Source of the DNA: AR12 sp036265915
GTDB lineage: Bacteria; Methylomirabilota; Methylomirabilia; Rokubacteriales; CSP1-6
Direction of reading: 5' to 3'
NCBI GenBank assembly: GCA_036265915.1
Contig: DATAOC010000046.1
Location: 1 to 64,000 of the forward strand
DNA: 64,000 nt
The stretch's first letter is position 1. Every line of letters begins with the position of its first letter. The translations under genes and the position numbers were made by a program. This document shows positions 42,208 through 50,146 of this stretch, one piece after another. The notes beneath the pieces were generated by a model. That model searched no databases, was not told the DNA's origin, and saw nothing but the letters and a program-made list of their open reading frames with translations.

Positions 42208-44064
42208 ATGCCGGCGCGACGACTTCCGATCGGAGCCGAGCTGCGGGGCGCTGCAACGGAGTTCCGCGTCTGGGCGCCACGCGCGCGCTCTGTCGACGTC
42301 GTCAGCCAGTACGGAGACGTCACGCCGCTTCTGGCGGAGGAGCGCGGCTACTTCTGCGGCACGGCGCCGCTGCGGGAGGGCGATCGCTATCGCTATCGCC
42401 TCGACGGCGGAGAGCTCTATCCCGATCCAGCGTCCCGCCGACAGCCGGAGGGACCGCACGGTCCGTCCGAGGTCGTCAATCCGGATGCGTTCCGCTGGAC
42501 CGACGGCGGATGGCGCGGTGTCACACGCCGCGGGCAGGTCATCTACGAGATGCACGTGGGCACGTTCACGCGCGAGGGCACGTGGGCGTCGGCGGCACGT
42601 CAGCTGGCCGAGCTCGCGCGCTTCGGGATCACGGTAATCGAGATGATGCCGGTGGCCGACTTCCCGGGGCACTTCGGCTGGGGCTACGACGGCGTGGCGC
42701 TCTTCGCGCCGACGCGTCTGTACGGCGCGCCCGACGACCTGCGCGCCTTCGTCGACCGCGCGCACGGAGTCGGCATCGCGGTCATCCTCGACGTCGTCTA
42801 CAATCACCTCGGCCCGGACGGCAATTATCTCGGCGCCTACTCGCCCGATTACTTCACCGATCGCTACGTCAACGAGTGGGGCGAGGCGGTGAACTTCGAT
42901 GGACCCGACGCGGAGCCGGTGCGCGAGTTCTTCGCCTCGAACGCGGCGTACTGGATCGACGAGTTCCACATGGACGGGCTCCGGTTCGACGCCACCCAGC
43001 AGATCTTCGACGCCTCGCCGGAGCACATTCTCGCCGACATGGCGCGACGTGCGCGGGCGGCGGCGCCGGACCGCCGCGTCTTCCTCGTCGCCGAGAACGA
43101 GCCGCAGGAGGCGCGCGTGGTACGCCCGCCGGAGCGCGGCGGCTTCGGCTTCGACGCGATGTGGAACGACGACTTCCACCACACGGCGCGCGTGGCACTG
43201 ACCGGGCGCTCCGAGGCGTACTACTCGGACTACAAAGGCCGGCCGCAGGAGCTGATCTCGGCGGTGAAGCGCGGCTTCCTCTACCAGGGTCAGCACTACG
43301 CCTGGCAGCGCAAGCGGCGCGGCGCTCCGGCGTGGGACATGCCGCCCGCGGCGTTCGTCGCCTACACGCAGAACCACGACCAGGTCGCGAACACCGCGCG
43401 CGGGCAGCGCCTGCACGCGACGGAGAGCGCCGGCCGGTGGCGCGCGCTCACGGCGCTGCTGCTGCTCGGGCCGGCCACGCCGATGCTGTTTCAAGGCCAG
43501 GAGTTCGCGGCCTCCGCGCCGTTCGTCTACTTCGCCGACCATCGTCCCGACCTCGCGGCGCTCGTGAGCAAGGGGCGGCGCGAGTTCCTGGCGCAATTCC
43601 CCAGCATCGCGGCCGCCGAGGTCAGCGCCTGCGTGCCCGATCCGGGCGACGCGTCGACCTTCGAACGCTGCAAGCTGGACCTGGGCGAGCGCGAGCGACA
43701 CGCCGAGGCCTACGCGTTCCACCACGATCTGCTCACGCTGCGCCGCGAGGACGCCGTGTTCCGCACGCAGGCGGCGCACGGCATCGATGGCGCCGTGCTC
43801 GGACCGGAGGCGTTCGTGCTGCGCTTCTTCGGTGAGGCAGGGGACGATCGGCTCCTGGTGGTGAACCTGGGCCCCGACCTGCCGCTGAGCGTGATGCCGG
43901 AGCCACTGCTGGCGCCGCCCGAGCAGCGCCGCTGGGAGATCACCTGGTCGACCGACGATCCCCGCTACGGCGGCTGCGGTGCCGCGCCGTTCGACACCGA
44001 TGGCCCGTGGCGGCTTGGCGCGCACTCAGCACTGGTGCTGCGTCCCGCGTCGCGGCTCGGCTGA
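42208..44064 (+). CDS. treZ: Malto-oligosyltrehalose trehalohydrolase
   Basis: A 618-residue GH13 enzyme. The N-terminal carbohydrate-binding E-set domain ('RGAATEFRVWAPRARSVDVV') is followed by the barrel: 'GWGYDGVALFAPTRLYG' (near 165), 'DVVYNHLGPDGNYL' (near 195), the nucleophile Asp in 'GLRFDATQQ' (near 258), the acid Glu in 'LVAENEPQ' (near 295) and Asp in 'TQNHDQVANT' (near 390). It releases trehalose from maltooligosyl-trehalose. treY is not in the window. The stop overlaps the next ATG (TGATG), implying joint expression with the debranching enzyme. Confidence 0.92.
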   Translation: MPARRLPIGAELRGAATEFRVWAPRARSVDVVSQYGDVTPLLAEERGYFCGTAPLREGDRYRYRLDGGELYPDPASRRQPEGPHGPSEVVNPDAFRWTDGGWRGVTRRGQVIYEMHVGTFTREGTWASAARQLAELARFGITVIEMMPVADFPGHFGWGYDGVALFAPTRLYGAPDDLRAFVDRAHGVGIAVILDVVYNHLGPDGNYLGAYSPDYFTDRYVNEWGEAVNFDGPDAEPVREFFASNAAYWIDEFHMDGLRFDATQQIFDASPEHILADMARRARAAAPDRRVFLVAENEPQEARVVRPPERGGFGFDAMWNDDFHHTARVALTGRSEAYYSDYKGRPQELISAVKRGFLYQGQHYAWQRKRRGAPAWDMPPAAFVAYTQNHDQVANTARGQRLHATESAGRWRALTALLLLGPATPMLFQGQEFAASAPFVYFADHRPDLAALVSKGRREFLAQFPSIAAAEVSACVPDPGDASTFERCKLDLGERERHAEAYAFHHDLLTLRREDAVFRTQAAHGIDGAVLGPEAFVLRFFGEAGDDRLLVVNLGPDLPLSVMPEPLLAPPEQRRWEITWSTDDPRYGGCGAAPFDTDGPWRLGAHSALVLRPASRLG

Positions 44065-46091
44065 TGGACCGACTCGTGCGCCGCCTCGACATGGGCGTCG
44101 TTCGCACGCGCGACGGCGACGCGCTCCGGGACCGCGAATGGCTCGTCACCAACGGTCTCGGCGGCTACGCCTCCGGCACCATCGGCGGCGTGCCGACCCG
44201 GCGCTATCACGGCCTGCTCATCGCGGCGATGCCGGCCCCGCTCGGACGCGTGGTCATGCTGAACCAGATCATCGAGTCGGTCCGGGCCGGCGACGGCGCC
44301 GCCTACGCGCTCGGCGGATCGGACACGGTCGGTGGTGATTTGAGGGAGTTCCGACTCGAAGAGGGCTTGCCGGTCTGGGTCTACCGCGCCGGCGACGCGG
44401 TCGTGGAGAAGCGCCTGCTGATGCCGCATCGGCAGAACACGGTGCACCTGCGATACCGGCTGATCGAGGGAAAGACCGCGCTGCGACTCAGCCTGCGCGC
44501 CGCGCTGCACTTCCGACTCCACGAGGCGCCGGTGAGCGAGGCGCAGGACGTGACCTACACGCTGAGCGTCAGCGGCGACCGCTACGAGGTGCGCGGGCCC
44601 GCACGGCTGCCGACGCTGCGGCTCTTCTTGCACGGCCAGCACGCGAGCTTCACGGTGGAGCGCCGGCACACCGACGATGTCTCGTACGAGGTCGAGAGCA
44701 GCCGCGGCTACGCCGATCGCGGCGCCCTGTGGAGCCCCGGCGAGTTCCACGCCGATCTCGAGATGGCGCAGGAGGCCACGCTCGTTGCCTCCACGGAGGA
44801 CTGGGGCGTGATGCTGGCGCTCGGTCCCGAGGCCGCGCGCGGGGCGGAGCGCGAGCGCCGACGCCGGCTGCTCGCCGCGGCGCCGGCGCACGCGCGCAGC
44901 GGCATGGCGGGCGAGCTCGTCCTCGCCGCCGACCAGTTCGTCGTCACGCCGGCGGGTCGCGTGGAAGACGCCGCGCGCGCCCGCGCCTCCGGCGACGAGG
45001 TGCGCACCGTGATCGCCGGCTATCACTGGTTCACCGACTGGGGACGCGACACGATGATCAGCCTCGAGGGCCTGACGCTCGCCACCGGGCGCTACCCCGA
45101 GGCCGGCTTCATTCTCCGGACCTTTGCGCACTCCGTCCGCGACGGTCTGATCCCGAATTTGTTTCCCGAGGGGGAGAACCACGGCGTTTATCACACCGCG
45201 GACGCGACGCTGTGGTTCTTTCACGCGCTCGACCGGTACGTCGAAGCGACGCACGACCGGACGACGCTGGCTCTGCTGCTGCCGGTGCTTCGCGAGATCG
45301 TGGGCCATCACGTGCGCGGCACCCGCTTCGGCATCGGCGTGGATCCCGCCGATGGCCTGCTGCGCGAGGGCTTCGCGGCGCTGCCGTTGACGTGGATGGA
45401 TGCCAAGGTCGGCGACTGGATCGTCACGCCCCGGCGCGGCAAGCCCGTCGAGATCAACGCGCTCTGGTACAACGCGCTGCGCCTGCTGGAGCGGTGGACG
45501 CGCGAGACGGACGGCGACACCGCCGCTCAGCCCTACGCCGAGCACGCCGCCCAGGTCGCGCGCGCCTTCAACTCGCGATTCTGGTACAAGGACGGCGAGT
45601 ATCTCTACGACATCGTCGACGGCGACGACGGCGACGACGCCGCCTGCCGCCCGAACCAGATCTTCGCCGTCTCGCTGCCGCACCCGGTGCTCGACGCGGC
45701 CCGCTGGGAGCGCGTCGTCGACGTGGTGCGCGAGCGGCTGCTCACGCCGTTCGGGCTGCGCTCGCTCTCACGCGAGCATCCCGACTACAAGGCGCGATAC
45801 TTCGGCGACCTGCGCGCCCGTGACGCGGCCTATCACGAGGGGACGGTGTGGGCATGGCTGATCGGCCCGTTCGTCGACGCGTGGCTGCGCGTGCACCCCG
45901 CCGACCGCGCCGGAGCCGCCCGGTGGCTGGCCGCCTTCGACGGTCACCTCAGCGACGCGTGCGTCGGCAGCATCAGCGAGATCTTCGATGCCGAGCCGCC
46001 GTTCACGCCGCGCGGGTGCATCGCCCAGGCGTGGAGCGTGGCGGAGGTGCTACGGGCGTGGCTGCTGTGTGCGGCGCCCGCCTACCAGTGA
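44064..46091 (+). CDS. Glycogen debranching enzyme-like amylo-alpha-1,6-glucosidase (GH133 type)
   Basis: A 675-residue protein. The N-terminal domain starts 'EWLVTNGLGGYASGTIGG' (near 29-46) with 'RRYHGLLIAA', the classic opening of bacterial glycogen-debranching N-domains. The (alpha/alpha)6 barrel carries 'YHWFTDWGRDTMISLEGL' (near 320-337), 'LWYNALRLLERW' (near 468) and 'YHEGTVWAWLIGPF' (near 592). It removes alpha-1,6-linked glucose from glycogen limit dextrin, supplying linear chains for TreY/TreZ. It overlaps treZ by one base and the convergent next gene by 10. Confidence 0.9.
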   Translation: MDRLVRRLDMGVVRTRDGDALRDREWLVTNGLGGYASGTIGGVPTRRYHGLLIAAMPAPLGRVVMLNQIIESVRAGDGAAYALGGSDTVGGDLREFRLEEGLPVWVYRAGDAVVEKRLLMPHRQNTVHLRYRLIEGKTALRLSLRAALHFRLHEAPVSEAQDVTYTLSVSGDRYEVRGPARLPTLRLFLHGQHASFTVERRHTDDVSYEVESSRGYADRGALWSPGEFHADLEMAQEATLVASTEDWGVMLALGPEAARGAERERRRRLLAAAPAHARSGMAGELVLAADQFVVTPAGRVEDAARARASGDEVRTVIAGYHWFTDWGRDTMISLEGLTLATGRYPEAGFILRTFAHSVRDGLIPNLFPEGENHGVYHTADATLWFFHALDRYVEATHDRTTLALLLPVLREIVGHHVRGTRFGIGVDPADGLLREGFAALPLTWMDAKVGDWIVTPRRGKPVEINALWYNALRLLERWTRETDGDTAAQPYAEHAAQVARAFNSRFWYKDGEYLYDIVDGDDGDDAACRPNQIFAVSLPHPVLDAARWERVVDVVRERLLTPFGLRSLSREHPDYKARYFGDLRARDAAYHEGTVWAWLIGPFVDAWLRVHPADRAGAARWLAAFDGHLSDACVGSISEIFDAEPPFTPRGCIAQAWSVAEVLRAWLLCAAPAYQ

Positions 46092-47140
46092 ATCCACTGG
46101 CCGGCCGACAGGATCGCGACACGGTCCTCGAGACCGCGCGCCACCGCGGCCTTGAGCAGCCGCTCGGGCGGCTCGGCGAACGGCTCACGGTTCAGCTCGA
46201 ACGTGCCGAAGTGGATCGGCACCATGAGGCGCGCGTTGACGTCCTCGAGTAGCTGCAGCGCTTCCTCGGGATTCACATGGTTGGGATGCCGGCGGTCCCA
46301 CGCGCTGTACCCGCCGATCGGGATGGCGGCGAGGTCGAACGGCCCGAGCCGCTTGCCGATCTCCTGCAGCGTGGGCGTGTATCCCGTGTCGCCCGCGAAC
46401 CACAGCCGCTTGCCGCCACCCGCGATGGCCCAGGACGACCACAGCCGGAGATTTTGATCGCGCAGCCCGCGACCCGAGGAGTGCTGGGCCGGCGTGCAGG
46501 TGAACGTCACCCCGCGCAGCTGCGCGGCCTGCCACCAGTCGAGCTCCACGACGTCGTGCGCGCCGTGGTCGGCCAGCCAGGACTTGAGGCCGAGGGGCAC
46601 GAAGAAGCGGGGGTGATGCTCGCGGACGAGCCGCTCGACGGTGTCCACGTCGAGATGATCGTAGTGGTCGTGCGAGATGACGACCGCGTCGATGTGGGGC
46701 AGATCCTCGAATCGCATCCCCGGAGCCACGAGCCGGCGGGGACCCGCGAAGTCGACCGGACTGGCCCGCTCACCCCAGTGCGGGTCGGTGAGGATGTTCA
46801 GGCCACCAACCTGGATCAGCAGCGTGGCGTGACCGATCCACGTGACGGTGGGGCTCGTGCCGTTGGCGCGCAGCTCGGCGCCGTCGTTCGGCAGGACGGC
46901 GGGCGTCCGGCCGCGCGCCGGCCAGCCCTCGAAGCTCCGGCGCACCATCCGTCGGGTGCGCTCGATGAGGGTGAAGTGGTACGTCGAATCGAGGTTGCGG
47001 AAGCCGCGCGCCAGGTGATGGGCGGGGAGCGCGGAGGTCGCGGGATCGGCGTGGAGAGTGACCACGCCGCAGGCGAGCACGCTCGCCAGGACGCACAGCA
47101 GCGCGAAGAGCAGGCGTTGACGCGGGCGCAACACATCCAC
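46082..47140 (-). CDS. Metallo-beta-lactamase-fold hydrolase (NAPE-PLD/UlaG-like), probable lipoprotein
   Basis: A 352-residue protein. The N-terminus has a hydrophobic segment ending in VLAC (residues 21-24), a possible lipobox. The domain follows the N-acyl-phosphatidylethanolamine phospholipase D-like pattern: 'TWIGHATLLIQVGGLNILTD' (near 101-120), metal motif HDHYDHLD (near 158-165), 'FAGDTGYTP' (near 250) and a C-terminal His near 310. Family enzymes cleave N-acyl phospholipids or related phosphodiesters. It lies 68 bp downstream of the encapsulin gene on the same strand, so it may belong to that transcript. Confidence 0.85.
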   Translation of the reverse strand: MDVLRPRQRLLFALLCVLASVLACGVVTLHADPATSALPAHHLARGFRNLDSTYHFTLIERTRRMVRRSFEGWPARGRTPAVLPNDGAELRANGTSPTVTWIGHATLLIQVGGLNILTDPHWGERASPVDFAGPRRLVAPGMRFEDLPHIDAVVISHDHYDHLDVDTVERLVREHHPRFFVPLGLKSWLADHGAHDVVELDWWQAAQLRGVTFTCTPAQHSSGRGLRDQNLRLWSSWAIAGGGKRLWFAGDTGYTPTLQEIGKRLGPFDLAAIPIGGYSAWDRRHPNHVNPEEALQLLEDVNARLMVPIHFGTFELNREPFAEPPERLLKAAVARGLEDRVAILSAGQWIHW

Positions 47141-47189
47141 CCTATCACGACAGCCTCGCGTGATACCAGAGGATGTCCTCGCAACGTAC

Positions 47190-47202
47190 TGTAATCGTTA
47201 CA
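47190..47202. promoter_or_regulatory. Inverted repeat TGTAA-N3-TTACA between encapsulin and the MBL gene
   Basis: TGTAATCGTTACA has perfect 5-bp arms around TCG. It is AT-rich in a very GC-rich setting and lies in the 68-bp gap between the encapsulin stop and the downstream metallo-beta-lactamase-fold gene. It could be an operator for that gene; no cognate regulator is identifiable. Confidence 0.4.
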
Positions 47203-47208
47203 TCGGCG

Positions 47209-48021
47209 TTATGTGACGATGGCCTCCAGCACGCAGACCGCCTCGGGCGCCACGGTCTGCGCCGCGATGGTCTCCGCGCAGAACAGGTGGACCAGGTCCC
47301 GGTCGTGGAGCCGATAGCCGACGGACAGGTCACCGCCGACCGTCAGCACGAAGTCGCCACCCCGGGTGGAGAAGACCGCGCCGGCACCCGAGATGACGGG
47401 CGAGCGGTGCACGGCGGCCAGGACGTCCTTGAGCTGCCGGGCCGTCGGGTAGCCGCTCTCGTCAGCGGCCTGCAGGTAGGCGTAGTAGCGCGCCGTCGGC
47501 AGAACCGCCTCGTAGGGGCCGGGCACGCCGCGCTCGTCGAGCGTCTCGACGGCGCGCAGCAGGTCCGCGAGCATCTCGCCCGGGCGCGACCAATCCTGCG
47601 CGCGCACACGCGGACTCTCCTTGTCCGTCAGAAAGCCGCCGCCGACCGGGTCGCCGTAGAACGCGAGCCGATCCTCGGCCAGCGCCGCCTCGCGCGCCGC
47701 GGCCTCGGCGGGACTCGTGTCCAGCACGGGCGCACCGCGCTCGAACACCTCGATGGAGGACCAGGGCACACTGAAGTCCACGCGCACCTCGCAGAGCAGA
47801 ACGACCTCGGGCACGCAGACGGTCGCGCGGCCCTCCGGAGCCCCGCACGGCGTCATGGAGCCCGTCCGCGCCGCGACGTGATCCCAGCCGTGCGGACCAT
47901 CGAACGTCGCGATCCGACGCGCGGCCAGGACGTGGCGCGCCGCCTGCGCAACGGACTGGTCGAGCGCCGTCCAGACGCGCTCGGGAATGGGAGCGGTGTG
48001 GCGCCGCAGGTAATCCGTCAT
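47209..48021 (-). CDS. Type 1 (family 1) encapsulin shell protein
   Basis: A 270-residue HK97-fold shell protein. The N-terminus 'YLRRHTAPIPERVWTALDQS' followed by 'ATFDGPHGWDHVAARTG' is the encapsulin cargo-binding N-terminal region. 'VDFSVPWSSIEVFERGAPVLD' (near 88-108) and the C-terminal 'FCAETIAAQTVAPEAVCVLE' complete the family pattern. Length matches T. maritima-type encapsulins (about 265). It self-assembles into a protein nanocompartment. The ATG overlaps the stop of the ferritin gene upstream (ATGA) and has GAGGAGG inside that gene, so shell and cargo are coupled. Confidence 0.93.
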   Translation of the reverse strand: MTDYLRRHTAPIPERVWTALDQSVAQAARHVLAARRIATFDGPHGWDHVAARTGSMTPCGAPEGRATVCVPEVVLLCEVRVDFSVPWSSIEVFERGAPVLDTSPAEAAAREAALAEDRLAFYGDPVGGGFLTDKESPRVRAQDWSRPGEMLADLLRAVETLDERGVPGPYEAVLPTARYYAYLQAADESGYPTARQLKDVLAAVHRSPVISGAGAVFSTRGGDFVLTVGGDLSVGYRLHDRDLVHLFCAETIAAQTVAPEAVCVLEAIVT

Positions 48022-48401
48022 CGCGTGCCTCCTCGCAGCGAGCCGATCGAGGCGCGCGTGCCGGCACGCGCGCCGTTGCCGTTGCCGGCGCCTTTTTCCA
48101 CGACATCTTCGAGCTCGGTGATGGAGCCTTCGCTGAACAGGTACGTGCGCAGGACGCCGGAGAATCCGTCGTCGCGGCGCCGGATCCACTCGAGGACCAT
48201 CGCCGCGTGCTCCTTCTCCTCGTCGCGGTTGTGGCGGAGGATCTCGCGCAGGTCACCGTCTTCCGTCGCATCCATGCGCTGCTGATACCAGTCGATCGCC
48301 TCGAGCTCCTCCATCAGGCTGACGATCGCCCGGTGCATGTCGCGCGTGCTGGGCGACAGGCGCTCCTCGGACTCGTGGAACGTGGTCGAACCCTGTGCCA
48401 T
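48018..48401 (-). CDS. Encapsulated ferritin (EncFtn) cargo protein
   Basis: A 127-residue helical ferritin-like protein. 'MEELEAIDWYQQR' and 'NRDEEKEHAAMVLEWIRR' supply the ferroxidase ligands Glu32, Glu62 and His65 plus Trp38, at the same residue numbers as Rhodospirillum rubrum EncFtn. After a flexible linker (residues 103-115) the C-terminus TRASIGSLRGGTR contains the encapsulin-targeting motif IGSLR. It oxidises Fe(II) to Fe(III) and delivers it for mineralisation inside the shell encoded next. GGAGGAG precedes the ATG. Confidence 0.95.
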   Translation of the reverse strand: MAQGSTTFHESEERLSPSTRDMHRAIVSLMEELEAIDWYQQRMDATEDGDLREILRHNRDEEKEHAAMVLEWIRRRDDGFSGVLRTYLFSEGSITELEDVVEKGAGNGNGARAGTRASIGSLRGGTR

Positions 48402-48467
48402 CGATGGCTCCTCCGGTAGGTTGTGACTCCGCCCGTTGTCGATGCATCAAGAACCGGGCCGCCAGCC

Positions 48468-48497
48468 TTGACATCGCCGCGGGCGGGCGGCTAGGAC
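48468..48497 (+). promoter_or_regulatory. Putative promoter of the Rieske ferredoxin gene
   Basis: A perfect TTGACA (48468-48473) is followed after 18 bp by TAGGAC (48492-48497), 17 bp before the ATG. It sits in the 113-bp region shared with the divergent encapsulated-ferritin gene, so both directions could be co-regulated. The -10 match is only moderate. Confidence 0.4.
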
Positions 48498-48514
48498 AAG
48501 GCGGGAGGCATCCG

Positions 48515-48832
48515 ATGACGACGGAGCGAAGCGTTCGGATCGGACGCGCGGCCGACGTGCCGGTGGGCACCGGCACGGTCGTGGAGGCGGCTGGCAAGAC
48601 GCTCGCTGTCTTCAACGTGGCCGGCACATTCTACGCGATCGACAACGAGTGCAGCCATCGGGGCGGACCGCTGGGCGAGGGTGACCTCGACGGAACGGTC
48701 GTCCTGTGCCCGTGGCATGCGTGGCGCTGGGACGTCACGACCGGCGCCAACGTGAACAATCCCGCGGTCAAGGTCGGTTGCTACGCCGTCACCGAAAGGG
48801 ACGGCAGTCTCTTCGTCGACCTCGGCGGCTGA
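48515..48832 (+). CDS. Rieske [2Fe-2S] ferredoxin
   Basis: A 105-residue soluble Rieske protein. The cluster ligands are Cys46 and His48 (CSH) and Cys65 and His68 (CPWH). The protein has the length and order of bacterial NirD-/BphF-like ferredoxins. GGGAGG lies 7 bases before the ATG. It is divergent from the encapsulin operon. Iron stored by ferritins needs reduction for release, so an electron-carrier role for the nanocompartment is attractive but unproven; service to a dioxygenase elsewhere is equally possible. Confidence 0.92.
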   Translation: MTTERSVRIGRAADVPVGTGTVVEAAGKTLAVFNVAGTFYAIDNECSHRGGPLGEGDLDGTVVLCPWHAWRWDVTTGANVNNPAVKVGCYAVTERDGSLFVDLGG

Positions 48833-48845
48833 TCGGCAACTACGC

Positions 48846-48851
48846 TATACT
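48846..48851 (+). promoter_or_regulatory. -10-like box upstream of the small secreted protein
   Basis: TATACT lies just after the Rieske stop and 32 bp before the next ATG. It is a good -10 match with no clear -35 partner. Confidence 0.35.
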
Positions 48852-48883
48852 CCTGGCGGTCCACATCTCGAGGGAGGTGCTCC

Positions 48884-49132
48884 ATGCGGCGTCTCGTCAT
48901 GGCGGTCGTGGTCGGCGTCAGCACGCTGGTGCTGGCGGTGTCCGCGCAGGCGTTCCAGTGCCCCAAGCTGGTCTCACAGATCAATGCTCAGGCCGGAAAC
49001 CGTCTGGACGCCGCGGCATACGACGCGCGCCAGAAGGCGATGCAAGCCGAGCAGCTGCACAAGGAAGGCAAGCACGCGGAGTCCGAGAAGGCCGCAAAGG
49101 AAGGCCTCGCCATCCTCGGGATCAGCTCGTAA
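48884..49132 (+). CDS. Small secreted helical protein, function unknown
   Basis: An 82-residue protein with a typical signal peptide (residues 1-23, cleavage after SAQA), leaving a mature segment of about 59 residues. That segment is mostly charged helix with Ala/Lys/Glu repeats ('QLHKEGKHAESEKAAKEGLA'). It has one Cys (Cys26). GAGGGAGG precedes the ATG. Similar short periplasmic proteins occur widely; I do not recognise a named family. Confidence 0.75.
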   Translation: MRRLVMAVVVGVSTLVLAVSAQAFQCPKLVSQINAQAGNRLDAAAYDARQKAMQAEQLHKEGKHAESEKAAKEGLAILGISS

Positions 49133-49181
49133 CGACCAGGGCCGTCGAGCGGGGCCGCGCAGGTGCGGGGCCCCACGCTCG

Positions 49182-49373
49182 TCAGCGTCGACGCAGCGAG
49201 GTGAGACGCTGCCGACCGGCGCGCTCGGCCTCCTCCGGAGACTCATAGGCCATCCACTCGCGCGTCCAGCTGGTCTCCAGGACCTCGTCGCGCTCGCAGT
49301 CTCGAATCTCCCACCGCCACAAGCACGGCTCGCTCATCAACTGCACTTCCACAGCCAGCCGTTCTCTTTCCAT
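49182..49373 (-). CDS. Small hypothetical protein (63 aa)
   Basis: A 63-residue acidic-basic protein beginning MERERLAVEVQLMSEP, with 'WRWEIRDCERDEVLETSW' and a C-terminal helix rich in Glu and Arg. A near-perfect GGAGGAGGGG ribosome site sits right before the ATG, which supports it as real despite its size. Longer readings of the same frame contain no recognisable protein. The Trp/Tyr-containing central strand pair ('EIRDCERDEVLETSWTREW') suggests a small beta-hairpin-helix fold. No family recognised. Confidence 0.6.
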   Translation of the reverse strand: MERERLAVEVQLMSEPCLWRWEIRDCERDEVLETSWTREWMAYESPEEAERAGRQRLTSLRRR

Positions 49374-49541
49374 ACCCCTCCTCCTGCCAGGCTCGGGTAG
49401 AAAAGTGCAAGGCATATGCCTGCACACCGGGCAATCGCGGCGCGCGCAACGTCCGACGAATCCACGTGAGTGCACGAACGCGAAGGCGACGATGGGTAGC
49501 GCATTTCCAGAATCTTCCCAGGAACGTCGTTCAGGGCTACA

Positions 49542-49739
49542 GTGACAGCCGTGGACGGCTTGCCGATCCCGCCGCTCGTCCTCGGAGCGGTGGTGATCAT
49601 TGGGCTGGCGCTGGCCTGGGGCCGGCGGTTCTACCAACGCTGTCCGCACTGCGGACGAATCGCGCCGCGGGTTCACGTTGGCTGGAAGCGCTGCCGCCAC
49701 TGCGGTCGCCAGTACCGGAAGGGACTACGCCTGCGATGA
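49542..49739 (+). CDS. Small membrane-anchored zinc-ribbon protein
   Basis: A 65-residue protein with one membrane segment (about residues 9-27) followed by a zinc ribbon: Cys34-x-x-Cys37 and Cys50-x-x-Cys53 ('CPHCGR' and 'CRHCGR'). The tail is Arg/Lys-rich. Start is GTG at 49542, with a second GTG at 49551 possible. It overlaps the bactofilin ATG by 4 bases (ATGA), so the two are translationally coupled. Confidence 0.7.
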   Translation: MTAVDGLPIPPLVLGAVVIIGLALAWGRRFYQRCPHCGRIAPRVHVGWKRCRHCGRQYRKGLRLR

Positions 49740-50146
49740 ACGCGTTGCGACGTCTTCTCGGGCTATCGCCGGAGCGGTCGGACGGCACGTCGACCGGGGA
49801 TGGGGACGGCACACCGACCGTGATCGGAGAAGGAGTGACGTTGAAGGGAGAGATGCAGGGGACCGGGCCGATTCTCGTGCTCGGCCGATTCGAGGGGGAC
49901 ATTGCCATCGATGGAACCATCACCGTCGGCGAGGGCGGTCAGGTCGACGCGAACATCATCGCGGCCGCCATCGTCATCGACGGTTCCGTGCGCGGAAACC
50001 TGTCGGCCGACACACGCGTCGAGATCGGACCGACGGGCTCGCTCACGGGCAGCGTGAAGAGCGGCGCGCTCAGCGCGAGCACCGGCGCGGTCGTGAAGAG
50101 TGAGATCTGGGTCGATCGCACGGCAAAGCGGGAAGTGGCGCCATGA
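49736..50146 (+). CDS. Bactofilin (polymer-forming cytoskeletal protein)
   Basis: A 136-residue bactofilin. The core, residues 28-125, is a right-handed beta-helix of short repeats: 'TVIGEGVTLKGEM', 'LVLGRFEGDI', 'IDGTITVGEGGQVDANI', 'VIDGSVRGNLS', 'VEIGPTGSLTGSV'. Flanking N- and C-terminal tails are short and disordered. Bactofilins form nucleotide-free filaments that position cell-wall enzymes or chromosome partition proteins. It sits between the zinc-ribbon protein and a TPR protein, with overlapping ends. Confidence 0.93.
   Translation: MNALRRLLGLSPERSDGTSTGDGDGTPTVIGEGVTLKGEMQGTGPILVLGRFEGDIAIDGTITVGEGGQVDANIIAAAIVIDGSVRGNLSADTRVEIGPTGSLTGSVKSGALSASTGAVVKSEIWVDRTAKREVAP

Noticed and set aside
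46082..48189. Encapsulin with a 56-residue N-terminal extension
   Set aside because: The added Arg-rich stretch is the out-of-frame end of the ferritin gene. The ATG at 48021 has a ribosome site and matches the encapsulin N-terminus.
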